Of a stretch of 58,508 nt of DNA, positions 6,856-15,737 are shown one piece after another. The notes below the pieces were generated by a model. The model was not told the origin of the DNA, did not search any database, and saw nothing but the letters and a program-made list of their open reading frames with translations. The position numbers and the translations under genes are program-made. Within the stretch, counting starts at the first letter, position 1. Each line of letters opens with the position of its first letter. Origin of the DNA: Methanomassiliicoccaceae archaeon (lineage in GTDB: Archaea > Thermoplasmatota > Thermoplasmata > Methanomassiliicoccales > Methanomethylophilaceae); assembly GCA_016281925.1 (NCBI GenBank), contig JAEEJP010000122.1, forward strand, positions 1-58,508, given 5' to 3'.

Positions 6856-8615
6856 AGCGTCCTGAAGAACCCTCCGGCGGCGAGAAGCTCCCCGAAGGTG
6901 CCTTTCTCCTCTATGCGCCCGTCCTTCACCACGAGTATTACGTCCGCATTCTTGATGGTGGACAGGCGGTGGGCGATTATGAACGAAGCCTTGTCCTCGA
7001 CCAGGCGGTCCATGGCGGCCTCCACTTTCTTCTCCAGGTTGGTGTCCACCGAGCTGGTGGCCTCGTCGAGTATCAGCAGAGGGGCGTCCCTGACCATCGC
7101 CCTGGCGATCATCAGCAGCTGCTTCTGGCCTATGGAAAGCTGCACGGATTCGTTCAGCACGGTGTCGTAGCCGTTCTCCAGGGCCTCGATGAACTGGCCG
7201 GCGCCGATGGCCGAGCACACTTCCTCTATGCGGCTGTCGCTTATCCCCTCTTTCCCGAGGGTGATGTTCTCCCTGACGGAGGCCCCGAAGGTCCAGGATT
7301 CCTGGGGGACCATGCAGAACAGGCTCCTGAGGGTCTCGCGGCTCATATCCGCTATGTCGACGCCTTCTATCGTTATCCTTCCGGAATCCAGCTCGTAGAA
7401 CCTCATCAGGATGTTGGCTATGGTGCTCTTCCCGGCGCCGGTCGGACCCACTATGGCCACTTTCTGGCCCGGGCGCACCTCGAGATTGAGGTCCTGGATG
7501 ACCGGGATCCCCTTCTCGTACGAGAAGCAGACGTGCTCGAATGCAACATTCCCTTCCACGTCCGGGGCCCCGGCTGTTTTGTGGGACTCGTCTTCGAGCT
7601 CTTCCGTCCCCAGCAGCTCGAATATCCTTTCCGCGGAGGCGGCCACCGACTGCATGGAGGCCAGCGTGTCCGACAGGCGGAGGATGGGGTCGGTGAACTG
7701 TTTGACATAGACTATGAATGCCACCAGGATGCCGAATCCGATCTCCCCCTCCAGGATCATCGCCGATCCGAAGACGCACACCACCACGTATCCGAGATTC
7801 GAGAGGAAATCCATCATGCGGGGCATCAGGCTGGAGACGAACCTGGTGGTGAAGGCGCTCTTATAGAGGCTGTCGTTTATCTCGGCGAACCTCTCCATGG
7901 CGCGGTCGCCGTCGTTGTAGGTGCTGACGATGTCCATCCCGTAGTACATCTCCTCCACCAGGGCATTCATCCTGCCGAGGTTCCTGGACTGGGCGACGAA
8001 ATACTTCTGGGACCCCTTGATGATCGCCAGCATGATCCCGAACCCTATCAGCACCGGAATCACCGACGCGGCGGCCAGCGTCGCGTTCGTCATCATCATC
8101 ATGGCCGCGGATCCCGCCATCATGGTCAGGGCGGTCACGAGATCGCAGATGCATTCCGCCGATTGGGTGCGGATGGTGTCGGTGTCGTTGGTGAACCTGC
8201 TCATGACGTCCCCGGCGCTCATGCGGTCCAGGATCCTCAGCGGTATGCGGAACAGCTTCGCGGAGAGGTCCTTGCGCATGACGTTGCCGTTGCGCTCCGA
8301 CGCGCAGGGGACGACATAGCTTTCCAGGGTCCGGAAGACCATGTTCATGAGGTAGAGGATCACCAACGTGATCCCAGCGGCCGCTATGGGGGCGAAATCC
8401 ATGCTTCCGCTCCCGATGCCGGAGGAGATTTCGTCGGTCATCCTCGCGAGGTACTGCGGCGCTATCAGAAGGACCGCGGAGGACAGCAGCGAGAACACCA
8501 CCCCGGCGGCGATGTGCCATCTGAACTCCCCGATGTATCTCAGCAGGATCCAGAGGGTCTTCCAGAGCGATTTGGGCTTCTCCGCGGTGGCCCACGGCGG
8601 TCCTCCGGGCGGCAT
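6825..8615 (-). CDS. ABC exporter half-transporter, consensus-site subunit
   Basis: 596 residues: N-terminal six-helix ABC_membrane domain (about residues 30-310) and ABC ATPase (about 345-590). Motifs: Walker A VGPTGAGKST, Walker B LLILDEATSSVDT with catalytic Glu, H-loop FIIAHRLSTI. The signature reads LSIGQKQ instead of LSGGQ. The upstream partner has the opposite set of defects, so the two form a heterodimeric multidrug-type exporter. Start 8615 is supported by GGAGG nine nt upstream, although this places 76 nt of overlap with the partner gene. Confidence 0.9.
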   Translation of the reverse strand: MPPGGPPWATAEKPKSLWKTLWILLRYIGEFRWHIAAGVVFSLLSSAVLLIAPQYLARMTDEISSGIGSGSMDFAPIAAAGITLVILYLMNMVFRTLESYVVPCASERNGNVMRKDLSAKLFRIPLRILDRMSAGDVMSRFTNDTDTIRTQSAECICDLVTALTMMAGSAAMMMMTNATLAAASVIPVLIGFGIMLAIIKGSQKYFVAQSRNLGRMNALVEEMYYGMDIVSTYNDGDRAMERFAEINDSLYKSAFTTRFVSSLMPRMMDFLSNLGYVVVCVFGSAMILEGEIGFGILVAFIVYVKQFTDPILRLSDTLASMQSVAASAERIFELLGTEELEDESHKTAGAPDVEGNVAFEHVCFSYEKGIPVIQDLNLEVRPGQKVAIVGPTGAGKSTIANILMRFYELDSGRITIEGVDIADMSRETLRSLFCMVPQESWTFGASVRENITLGKEGISDSRIEEVCSAIGAGQFIEALENGYDTVLNESVQLSIGQKQLLMIARAMVRDAPLLILDEATSSVDTNLEKKVEAAMDRLVEDKASFIIAHRLSTIKNADVILVVKDGRIEEKGTFGELLAAGGFFRTLYDSQFEGCD

Positions 8616-10351
8616 CGGCGTTCCTCCATCTGGGATATGGCTGTGTCGCGGTATATCCGGCAGCTTTCCATCAGGCTGGAGTGGGTCCCGATCCCCATGA
8701 CTTCGCCCTCGTCGAGGACGATGATGAGGTCGGCGTCCATGACCGTGCCCACCCTCTGGGCGACGATGACCTTGGTGGTTCCTGCCATCTCTTTCTTCAG
8801 GCCTGCGCGCAATTCCCTGTCAGTCCTGAAATCCAAGGCGGAGAAGGAATCGTCCAGCAGGAGGGTCTCCGGATCCTTGCATATGGCGCGGGCGATGGTG
8901 ACCCTCTGTTTCTGCCCTCCGGAGACGTTCTTGCCGTACTGGGAGAGGATGGTATCCGTGCCTTCGGGGAGCTTCGAGACGAACTCTTCCGCCTGCGCTA
9001 TCCTCAGCGCCCGGAGGACGTCCCCGTGATCCCGGGAAGCGGAGGTCTCCCCGAAATTGACGTTGCTTTCTACGGAACCGGTGAATATGATGGGGGTCTG
9101 CGGCACATACCCCAGGCGGGAGTACAGGGCTTTGCGGGTGTAATCCTTCGCGTCCCTCCCGTCGATCAGCACCTGCCCGGAGTCCGGGTCGTACTGCCGG
9201 AGGATGAGCTTGATCAGGGTGCTCTTCCCGCTCCCGGTTGAACCGAGGACCGCCAGGGTCTGGCCTTTCCCGATCCTGAAGCTCACGTCTTTCAGGGCAG
9301 GCTTTTTCCTTCCGGGGTAGGAGAACGTGACGGCTCTGAACTCTATGGTCCCGGTTTCGGATGTCTCGCCGTCGAAGCTCCCTTCCGGCACGCCTCTTTC
9401 CCTTTCGATGACCTCTGTGATCCTTCCGTACGAGACTTTCGCGCCGGGGAACCCGCGGATTATGCCTGTGAGCATCATGAATGCCGACATCACCTGGAGC
9501 GCGTACGATGAAAACACAACCATGTCGGAGAACAGCTGGAATTTGGTGTCCTGGTCCGCGGCATCCGCTATGAGCATGGCACCGACCCAGTAGATCGATA
9601 TGGTCATGATGTTGACTACCGTGTTGGATGTGCTTCCCATGGGCGCCATCCAGGTGAAGATCTTCAGGTTGTTGTCCAGAAGGGCATCGCTGGCCTCGTC
9701 GAACTTTGATTCGCGGTATCCTTCGGCGTTGTATGCGCGGATGACCTTGGATCCCGTGAGGTTCTCGCGGACTTCGCGGTTTACGTCGTCCTTCAGCCAC
9801 TGGATGCGCTTGAAATACTTCATGACGCACCACATCACCGCCGCGATGGTGCAGACGATGATCAGCACGCCGGCCACGGTTATCGCGGTCCAGTGCCAGT
9901 CCGAGCCGGATATCTTGAGGATGGCCCAGGACGCCAGTATCGGCGATTTGACGATGACCTGGAGGCTCCTCCCGAGGAAGTTCTGGAGCTGGTACGGGTC
10001 GTTGGTGCTTCTTGTCACCAGAGACGCGGCGGAGATTTCGGAGATGTCCTGCGAGGAAAGCTCCTGGACCTTGGAGAACATCTTCCTGCGGAGGGTGCGG
10101 GTGTATGACGCCGAGAATTTGGCCGCGAAGAATCCGGCGCCGACGGAAGACGCCAGGCTCAGAAGGGCGCACGCGATCATTCTGGCGCCGTCTTCCCCGA
10201 CGATGTCGGAGGCGTCTCCGGTCTGGATCGCGTAGGTGATGCCGTTCATGTACTCCGGGATCTTCAGGTCCAGGTACACCTGGAACACTATGAACGCCGT
10301 GCAGAGGGCCGCGAATGCCCAGTCCTTTTTGGTGAAGTATCCGAAGAACAT
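8540..10351 (-). CDS. ABC exporter half-transporter, degenerate-site subunit
   Basis: 603 residues from ATG 10351 (MFFGYFTKKDWAF), preferred over an ATG 51 nt further out whose extension is not membrane-like. Membrane domain about residues 10-300, ATPase about 330-575. Walker A LGSTGSGKST and signature VSGGQKQR are canonical, but Walker B ends LLLDDSFSALD (Asp for the catalytic Glu) and the H-loop is VIVAQRVG (Gln for His). This is the classic pattern of heterodimeric exporters such as TM287/288 with one degenerate site. First gene of a two-gene operon; substrate unknown. Confidence 0.9.
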   Translation of the reverse strand: MFFGYFTKKDWAFAALCTAFIVFQVYLDLKIPEYMNGITYAIQTGDASDIVGEDGARMIACALLSLASSVGAGFFAAKFSASYTRTLRRKMFSKVQELSSQDISEISAASLVTRSTNDPYQLQNFLGRSLQVIVKSPILASWAILKISGSDWHWTAITVAGVLIIVCTIAAVMWCVMKYFKRIQWLKDDVNREVRENLTGSKVIRAYNAEGYRESKFDEASDALLDNNLKIFTWMAPMGSTSNTVVNIMTISIYWVGAMLIADAADQDTKFQLFSDMVVFSSYALQVMSAFMMLTGIIRGFPGAKVSYGRITEVIERERGVPEGSFDGETSETGTIEFRAVTFSYPGRKKPALKDVSFRIGKGQTLAVLGSTGSGKSTLIKLILRQYDPDSGQVLIDGRDAKDYTRKALYSRLGYVPQTPIIFTGSVESNVNFGETSASRDHGDVLRALRIAQAEEFVSKLPEGTDTILSQYGKNVSGGQKQRVTIARAICKDPETLLLDDSFSALDFRTDRELRAGLKKEMAGTTKVIVAQRVGTVMDADLIIVLDEGEVMGIGTHSSLMESCRIYRDTAISQMEERRCRPEDRRGPPRRSPNRSGRPSGSC

Positions 10352-10649
10352 CGTTTCCCGCTGATATGATGATGAACAATCTGTTCTGTATCGTTCTCCC
10401 ATAGATAACTCTGCGTTTCGGTTTCTCGTCGGGGAAGCGCCCGCAGAGCGCTCAATTCTTTCCTATTTGGGGATGCGCCTTTGGTAGTTAACGGTGGCCA
10501 TCCCATTTGAAAGATTTTTCGCACAGTGTTTTGTGATTGGAATTATTAATTAATATATGTAATTTAAACTATGTTGGAATATAAATACAAATAAATATAT
10601 TACTCGCTTGTTTAAGCAACCCAAAACTTATATTTGGGCGGTGCTTCAT
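10352..10649. promoter_or_regulatory. Divergent AT-rich intergenic region between exporter and importer operons
   Basis: About 300 nt without a credible gene. The right half is very AT-rich, with several TATA-like tracts (10545-10600) serving the plus-strand binding-protein gene; AATATATTAC near 10592 is the best placed. The left half would hold the exporter promoter. I see no RNA gene or clear operator. Confidence 0.4.
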
Positions 10650-12524
10650 ATGGAAAAGAACAAAATTATAGCCATTGTCGCTGTTTTAGCGATTGCTATC
10701 GCCGCAATCGCAGCGGCAGTGGTCTTGACTTCTGGCAACGGAAGCAAGGATGTGAGCGTTACAGGCGTAACATTGGATAAAACATCCATTAACCTGGATG
10801 CAGGCTCGTCCGTGACGCTGAATCCTACGGTTTCGCCCTCCAACGCTACGAATAAGAACGTCACCTGGAAATCCAGCAATACTTCTGTGGCCACTGTGTC
10901 CAACGGCGTCGTAATCGGCGTCTCAGCCGGAAATGCGGTCATAACCGTTACCACAGTTGACGGCTCCAAAACAGCCACATGCAACGTGACCGTCAAAGCG
11001 AATTCAACGGTAGTCAGCGTCACCGGTGTGTCCTTAGACAAAACCGCTCTCGATGTGACGAAAGGGTCTTCCACTGTGATTACCGCTACTGTGTCCCCCT
11101 CCAACGCCACGAACAAGAACGTCACCTGGAAATCCAGCGATGCTTCCGTCGCCACCGTGTCCAACGGCATCGTCACCGGAGTATCCGAGGGTACCGCCAC
11201 CATAACCGCGACCACTGTCGACGGCTCGAAGACGGCAACCTGCACGGTCACCGTCAAAGCTGCAATGAACTCCTACGCGTACGATTTCAAGTACACCGAC
11301 ACCATCAGGCTCGCGGTATTCGGGAACGTCAACGGAGACGACGACATCGATCAGAAAGACATGAAAGCTCTGATGGACATCCTCGAAGGAAAAGCCCTCT
11401 TCGACAGGACCAAGAATGCATATGCAGACGTCAACGCCGACGGAGTCATCAATTCGGACGACATCGCCGCCCTCCAGAAGCTCCTGGACAAGGAGGAGAC
11501 CACCGTTTACTACTGGGACGTCGAACCCAAGATCGCCAGCGTCAAGTGGCCGATCGACAAATCCAACCTCAAGATCGCAACCCACCACATCTACCCCATC
11601 GACGCGCTGATAATCCTCGGCGAGTATGACAGGATCATCGGAACCACCCAGCAGTCCTTCAGCAACTCCATAACCGCCACGGACAGATATCCCGGCGTCG
11701 GAGAGAAGATCGCCAACATCGGAGAGCCCAACAAAGGCGCCCCCGAGACTCTGGCCGCATCCGGAGCGAACCTCTTCATCGCCCCGTGGTACAACGACTA
11801 TTCCAAGCTGGAGACTCTGATCTCCAACGGGCTCGACATGCAGATCATCATGCTGCCTATCACGAAGTGCTCCGCGGAGTACGTGGACCAGTACGGGTCC
11901 CTCCTGATCCTCGGATTCATCCTCGACGATATGGACAAGGCCCACAAGTATCTCAGCTGGGCCGACGGCATCGAGAAGAAGGTCGCTGACGGCGTCGCCA
12001 ATCTCGACAAGACCTACACTTTCATCTCCCCCTTCCTGTCCATCAGCGACAGCGAGACCACTATCTCCCTGGATTCGCCTTACACCAACGGTTCTGCGCC
12101 CGGAGATGTCTACACTCTGTCCAAACTCCCCATGAGGAGCGTTAACCTTGTCGTAGACTCCGGATGCCCTAAGGTCAGCCTCGAGTGGGTATACACCGTG
12201 AACCCCGATGTCATATTCGTCATCCAGTTCCAGAACGGATCCCATTCCGTCGACGCGGTCAGGGAAGACCTGAACAAGAAAGCGGACGTCTTCAAGTACA
12301 CCGATGCCTACGCCAACAAGCAGATCTACGGCGTCAACTACTACAACATCGCCAACTACTTCGGAATACCCCAGCTCCTCCTGATGGCCTCGTACATCTG
12401 GCCCGACATCTTCAGCGAGGAGGAAGGATGGGAGGCGATGCAGTACTGCTACGACAACTTCTCGATGTACAGCAACCCAGATGTCAAGAACATGGGCAAT
12501 GCCCAGCCCTATAAGATGGCCTGA
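10650..12524 (+). CDS. Iron/corrinoid ABC binding protein with two Big2 domains and a dockerin domain
   Basis: 624 residues. Order: N-terminal membrane anchor (3-26, no lipobox), two Big2 Ig-like domains (about 35-116 and 121-203, nearly identical at the TNKNVTWKSS core), a dockerin-type domain (about 222-282) with paired Ca-loop motifs NVNGDDDIDQKDMKAL and DVNADGVINSDDIAAL, then a TroA-like periplasmic-binding domain (about 290-624). It should capture a metal chelate or corrinoid at the cell surface for the permease and ATPase that follow. ATG 10650 is chosen over 10608 because the anchor starts there. Dockerins normally bind cohesins; none is visible here. Confidence 0.85.
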   Translation: MEKNKIIAIVAVLAIAIAAIAAAVVLTSGNGSKDVSVTGVTLDKTSINLDAGSSVTLNPTVSPSNATNKNVTWKSSNTSVATVSNGVVIGVSAGNAVITVTTVDGSKTATCNVTVKANSTVVSVTGVSLDKTALDVTKGSSTVITATVSPSNATNKNVTWKSSDASVATVSNGIVTGVSEGTATITATTVDGSKTATCTVTVKAAMNSYAYDFKYTDTIRLAVFGNVNGDDDIDQKDMKALMDILEGKALFDRTKNAYADVNADGVINSDDIAALQKLLDKEETTVYYWDVEPKIASVKWPIDKSNLKIATHHIYPIDALIILGEYDRIIGTTQQSFSNSITATDRYPGVGEKIANIGEPNKGAPETLAASGANLFIAPWYNDYSKLETLISNGLDMQIIMLPITKCSAEYVDQYGSLLILGFILDDMDKAHKYLSWADGIEKKVADGVANLDKTYTFISPFLSISDSETTISLDSPYTNGSAPGDVYTLSKLPMRSVNLVVDSGCPKVSLEWVYTVNPDVIFVIQFQNGSHSVDAVREDLNKKADVFKYTDAYANKQIYGVNYYNIANYFGIPQLLLMASYIWPDIFSEEEGWEAMQYCYDNFSMYSNPDVKNMGNAQPYKMA

Positions 12525-12537
12525 ATGCTGAAAACAA

Positions 12538-12559
12538 GGGCGGGACCGGATCCCCGCCC
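12538..12559 (+). terminator. Hairpin between binding protein and permease genes
   Basis: GGGCGGG and CCCGCCC pair over 7 bp with an 8-nt loop, followed by CCTCTTA. It lies between the binding-protein stop and the permease start. A comparable hairpin occupies the same place in the paralogous operon at 30355-30381. Likely a partial terminator or mRNA-stabilising stem giving more binding protein than transporter. Confidence 0.5.
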
Positions 12560-12576
12560 CTCTTACTTGCGATAAC

Positions 12577-13743
12577 ATGTCCGAAGAAGGCATACCCGAC
12601 GATCCTCTCATAAAGGATGTCGTCAGGAAATCGCTGGGCATATGGGGCGCCCCTGCCGAGGACAACAGAGACGACACCACCAATTCCATAGTGGACAAGT
12701 ACAAGAAATATGTCCACCGGAAGTGGGTGTTCATAGTCGTATGCATAGTCGCCACAGTGGCGGTGCTCCTTCTGGCGCTGACCGTAGGCGATTATCCGCT
12801 GACAGTCGGAAGATGCTACGAGATTATATTGCAGCAGATCACCGGCTACCAGTTCCCGCAGGGCAGAGAGTCTTTGGAAGCCAGCATAATATTCGACATA
12901 AGACTGCCGAGGGTTTATCTCGGCATATTGGCAGGAATCGGGCTCGCGGCGGCCGGCGTCGCCATGCAGAGCACCCTGATGAATCCGCTCGCCGATCCGT
13001 ATACCACAGGAGTTTCATCCGGAGCAAGCTTCGGTGCCACTATAGGGATAGTGCTCGGGATATCCATTTTCGGAGTTCCCGCGCAGTATACCACAGTCAT
13101 CAATGCGTTCGTGTTCTCTCTGATTCCGATGCTGGTGATCATAGTGCTGTCGAAACTGCGCAACGGCTCCCCGACGACCATGATCATGGCAGGGATAGCC
13201 ATCATGTACATCTTCAACGCCTTCACGACGCTGATATCTCTGATGGCCGAGCCGGAGAAGCTGCAGCAGCTTTACCGCTGGACGGTGGGATCTCTGGCGA
13301 TGGCAGGCCCCTCAGACGTGGTCGTCATGGCTGTTTTCGTCATTCCGGGGGTGATCGCGCTGCAGTTCCTGACCAGCAAGCTGAACATCCTTTCCACAGG
13401 GGACGACACAGCCAAATCGCTGGGGGTAGACGCGGACCGCATGAGGAGGATAATCCTTCTCATCGTCGCGCTGATAGCCGCCGCCGTGGTTAGTTTCACG
13501 GGTCTCATCGGGTTCGTGGGTCTGGTCGCGCCGCACATCGTGAGGATTTTCGTCGGACCGGACAACAGATTCCTCCTCCCAGCATCCGCCGCGTTCGGGG
13601 CTCTGCTGCTGGTCGTCGCCGATCTCATCGGACGCGTGATAATCGCTCCCGCCCAGCTCGAGGTGGGCGTGGTGACCGCGTTCATGGGCGGACCGCTGTT
13701 CCTGTGGCTGATCGTCAGGAAGAACAGCAAGGTATGGGGATGA
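12577..13743 (+). CDS. FecCD/BtuC-family ABC permease
   Basis: 388 residues: a 50-residue cytoplasmic N-terminal extension, then about ten hydrophobic segments with the family hallmark TLMNPLADPYTTGVSSGASFGA and the conserved SFTGLIGFVGLVAPHIVR segment (coupling region). Forms the membrane channel of an iron-chelate or cobamide importer with the adjacent ATPase. It is paralogous to the permease at 30422-31567, which has a similar N-terminal extension. Start ATG 12577. Confidence 0.92.
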   Translation: MSEEGIPDDPLIKDVVRKSLGIWGAPAEDNRDDTTNSIVDKYKKYVHRKWVFIVVCIVATVAVLLLALTVGDYPLTVGRCYEIILQQITGYQFPQGRESLEASIIFDIRLPRVYLGILAGIGLAAAGVAMQSTLMNPLADPYTTGVSSGASFGATIGIVLGISIFGVPAQYTTVINAFVFSLIPMLVIIVLSKLRNGSPTTMIMAGIAIMYIFNAFTTLISLMAEPEKLQQLYRWTVGSLAMAGPSDVVVMAVFVIPGVIALQFLTSKLNILSTGDDTAKSLGVDADRMRRIILLIVALIAAAVVSFTGLIGFVGLVAPHIVRIFVGPDNRFLLPASAAFGALLLVVADLIGRVIIAPAQLEVGVVTAFMGGPLFLWLIVRKNSKVWG

Positions 13744-13747
13744 TCGG

Positions 13748-14620
13748 ATGAATCTTAGTTTGAGAAGAGGGGGTTCCGATGCGGATCTGGTCCGCCATGC
13801 CCCCGGGGAGTCGTTCGATCTTCCAGAGGACGGCCAGATGACGGTGGAACTGCAGGACGTGGCATTCTCCTACCACGGCATGGACAGCCCGGTCATAAGC
13901 GGGATAAACCTCACGCTGGACCGCCCCGGGCTTTACTGCATCGTAGGGCCCAACGGGGTCGGGAAATCCACGCTCATAAAGTGCATAAACAAGCTGAACA
14001 AGCCGACGGCAGGCAGGGTGCTGATAAACGGCTGGGATACGAGGGAGCTGAGCCTCAAGGAAGTGGCCAGATACATCGGCTACGTCCCCGTGACGACGTT
14101 CGACGTGTTCTCTATGCCCGTCATCGACGCCATCCTGCTGGGAGCCAAATCCGAGTCCAAATGGAGGACCACCGACAGCGACCTGGAGATGGCTACGCGC
14201 GTGATGAAGATGCTCGGGATAGAGGATCTCGCCATGCGCGGGTTCAACCAGCTCTCGGCCGGCCAGCACCAGAAGGTGGCCATCTGCCGCGGCCTGATCC
14301 AGAAGCCCAAGATGCTGATCCTCGACGAGCCGACGGCGAATCTTGACGTAAAGCATCAGGTATACGTCACCGAGCTCCTCAGGGGCCTGGCGGAAACGTC
14401 GGGGGTGATAGTCCTGATGATCAGCCACGACCTGAACGTCGCCGCGAAGTACGCGCACGAGATAATAGTGATGTCTCCGCCGGGGGTCATCTCCAAAGTC
14501 GGCCCTCCGGAGGAAGTCATCACGGAGGAACTGATCTCCGATCTGTACGACATAGAATGCAAGGTCACCCTCGACGAGGGCAGGCCGCATGTGGTCCTGG
14601 GCTCTGCCAGGTCCATCTGA
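13748..14620 (+). CDS. ABC importer ATPase (FepC/BtuD type)
   Basis: 290 residues. Walker A GPNGVGKST, signature LSAGQHQKVAICRG, Walker B LILDEPTANLDV, H-loop ISHDLN. ATG 13748 follows the permease stop by 4 nt. An internal ATG at 13838 would give a protein matching the start of the paralogue at 31572, so the first 30 residues may be untranslated. Energises the upstream permease. Confidence 0.92.
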   Translation: MNLSLRRGGSDADLVRHAPGESFDLPEDGQMTVELQDVAFSYHGMDSPVISGINLTLDRPGLYCIVGPNGVGKSTLIKCINKLNKPTAGRVLINGWDTRELSLKEVARYIGYVPVTTFDVFSMPVIDAILLGAKSESKWRTTDSDLEMATRVMKMLGIEDLAMRGFNQLSAGQHQKVAICRGLIQKPKMLILDEPTANLDVKHQVYVTELLRGLAETSGVIVLMISHDLNVAAKYAHEIIVMSPPGVISKVGPPEEVITEELISDLYDIECKVTLDEGRPHVVLGSARSI

Positions 14621-14629
14621 AACGGTTTT

Positions 14630-14692
14630 GCCGGGGGGGGATCCCCGGCCTTTCCCTCCGGCCCGAAGGAAAATGGGCCGGAAGGCGTTTTT
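14630..14692. terminator. Two hairpins forming a bidirectional terminator
   Basis: GCCGGGG/CCCCGGC (14630-14649) is followed by CCGGCCC/GGGCCGG (14658-14681) and then a T-run (TTTTT ending at 14692). The site lies between convergent genes (importer ATPase on plus, purM on minus), so the stems could end transcripts from both sides. Confidence 0.6.
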
Positions 14693-14696
14693 CAGC

Positions 14697-15713
14697 TCAG
14701 TAATGGTCGTAGAGGATGTTCCCGGGCTCCAGAAGCACGCCTTCGCCTTTCTCCACGCGCCCGACGACGTCCGCGTTGGGATATTCCTTGGCTATGGCTT
14801 CGGCTTCGTCTGCCGGCGCTATGATGGTGAATCCCATGCTCATGTTCAGCGTCTGATAGATCTCCTTGTCCTCGATCTGGCCCAGCTCCTGCAGCTTCGC
14901 GAATATGGGGGCGGGCTTCACGGGGTCGCTGATGACGTATCTCAGGCCTTTCCTCATCCTGAGGATGTTCCTGAGGCCGCCGCCGGTGATGTCCACCAGC
15001 CCGTGGACCTCATGCTCGGAGGTGATCTTCAGAACCTGTCTCACGTAGATTTCCGTGGGGGTGAGGAGCTCCTCTCCGATGCTCTTGGAGAGCCCGGACA
15101 CTTTGTCTGTGTATTTCAGCCCGGCCGATTCAACAACCTTCCTGGCGAGGGTGAGTCCGTTGGAGTGGATCCCGGAGGACCTCAGGGAGACGATGAGGTC
15201 GCCTTCGGCGCAGTTCTCCCCGGTTATTATCCTGTCCTTCTCCACGTATCCGAGGCAGGTCCCGGAGAGGTCCACGCCGTTGATGATCTCCGGCAGGACC
15301 GCGATTTCCCCGCCGACTATCTCCATGTTGGACAGCTCGGCGCCTTTCTGCAGGCCGATCCCTATGTCGCGGGTGATGTCCTCGTCCGGCTTGTCTATGG
15401 CTATGTAATCGACGAACGAAGTGGGCTCGGCGTTGACGCAGATGGTGTCGTTGACGTTCATGGCGATGCAGTCTATGCCGACGGTGTCCCATTTCCCGAG
15501 GGCTTCCGCGATCATGAGCTTGGATCCGACCCCGTCCGTGGCCATCGTGATGTATCTGTCGCCGAAGTCGATGAGGCTCGCGAACAGCCCCGGGAGGCGG
15601 ACGTTCTGGCCGATGCCGTCCCTGCGGTATCCTATCTCATCTACCAGCGCTTTGATTGCGCTGGATTTCTGGTCTATGTTGACCCCGGATTTGGCGTATG
15701 TCCATCCGCTCAT
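14697..15713 (-). CDS. purM: Phosphoribosylformylglycinamidine cyclo-ligase (AIR synthetase)
   Basis: 338 residues, normal PurM length. Performs the ATP-dependent closure of formylglycinamidine ribonucleotide to aminoimidazole ribonucleotide in purine synthesis. Conserved PurM features: TDGVGSK near residue 60, GIDCIAMNVND, GGEIAVLPE, the GLTLARKV segment and GGGLRNILRM. No other pur gene is adjacent; the next upstream minus-strand gene is DUF169. Ends in TGA just before the bidirectional terminator. Confidence 0.92.
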   Translation of the reverse strand: MSGWTYAKSGVNIDQKSSAIKALVDEIGYRRDGIGQNVRLPGLFASLIDFGDRYITMATDGVGSKLMIAEALGKWDTVGIDCIAMNVNDTICVNAEPTSFVDYIAIDKPDEDITRDIGIGLQKGAELSNMEIVGGEIAVLPEIINGVDLSGTCLGYVEKDRIITGENCAEGDLIVSLRSSGIHSNGLTLARKVVESAGLKYTDKVSGLSKSIGEELLTPTEIYVRQVLKITSEHEVHGLVDITGGGLRNILRMRKGLRYVISDPVKPAPIFAKLQELGQIEDKEIYQTLNMSMGFTIIAPADEAEAIAKEYPNADVVGRVEKGEGVLLEPGNILYDHY

Positions 15714-15737
15714 GCTTATCCGACACCCGCTATGCCG

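Noticed and set aside
6855-7150. Amber read-through of the DUF531-like gene
   Set aside because: The protein family appears complete before the TAG, and the downstream frame is antisense to the ABC transporter.
6459-9029. 856-codon plus-strand frame opposite the exporter genes
   Set aside because: Antisense to two ABC transporter genes with clear motifs; the composition is the mirror of their codons.
11034-12755. 573-codon minus-strand frame opposite the first binding-protein gene
   Set aside because: It is antisense to a well supported gene and its Val/Asp-rich composition mirrors the sense codons; no motif is visible.
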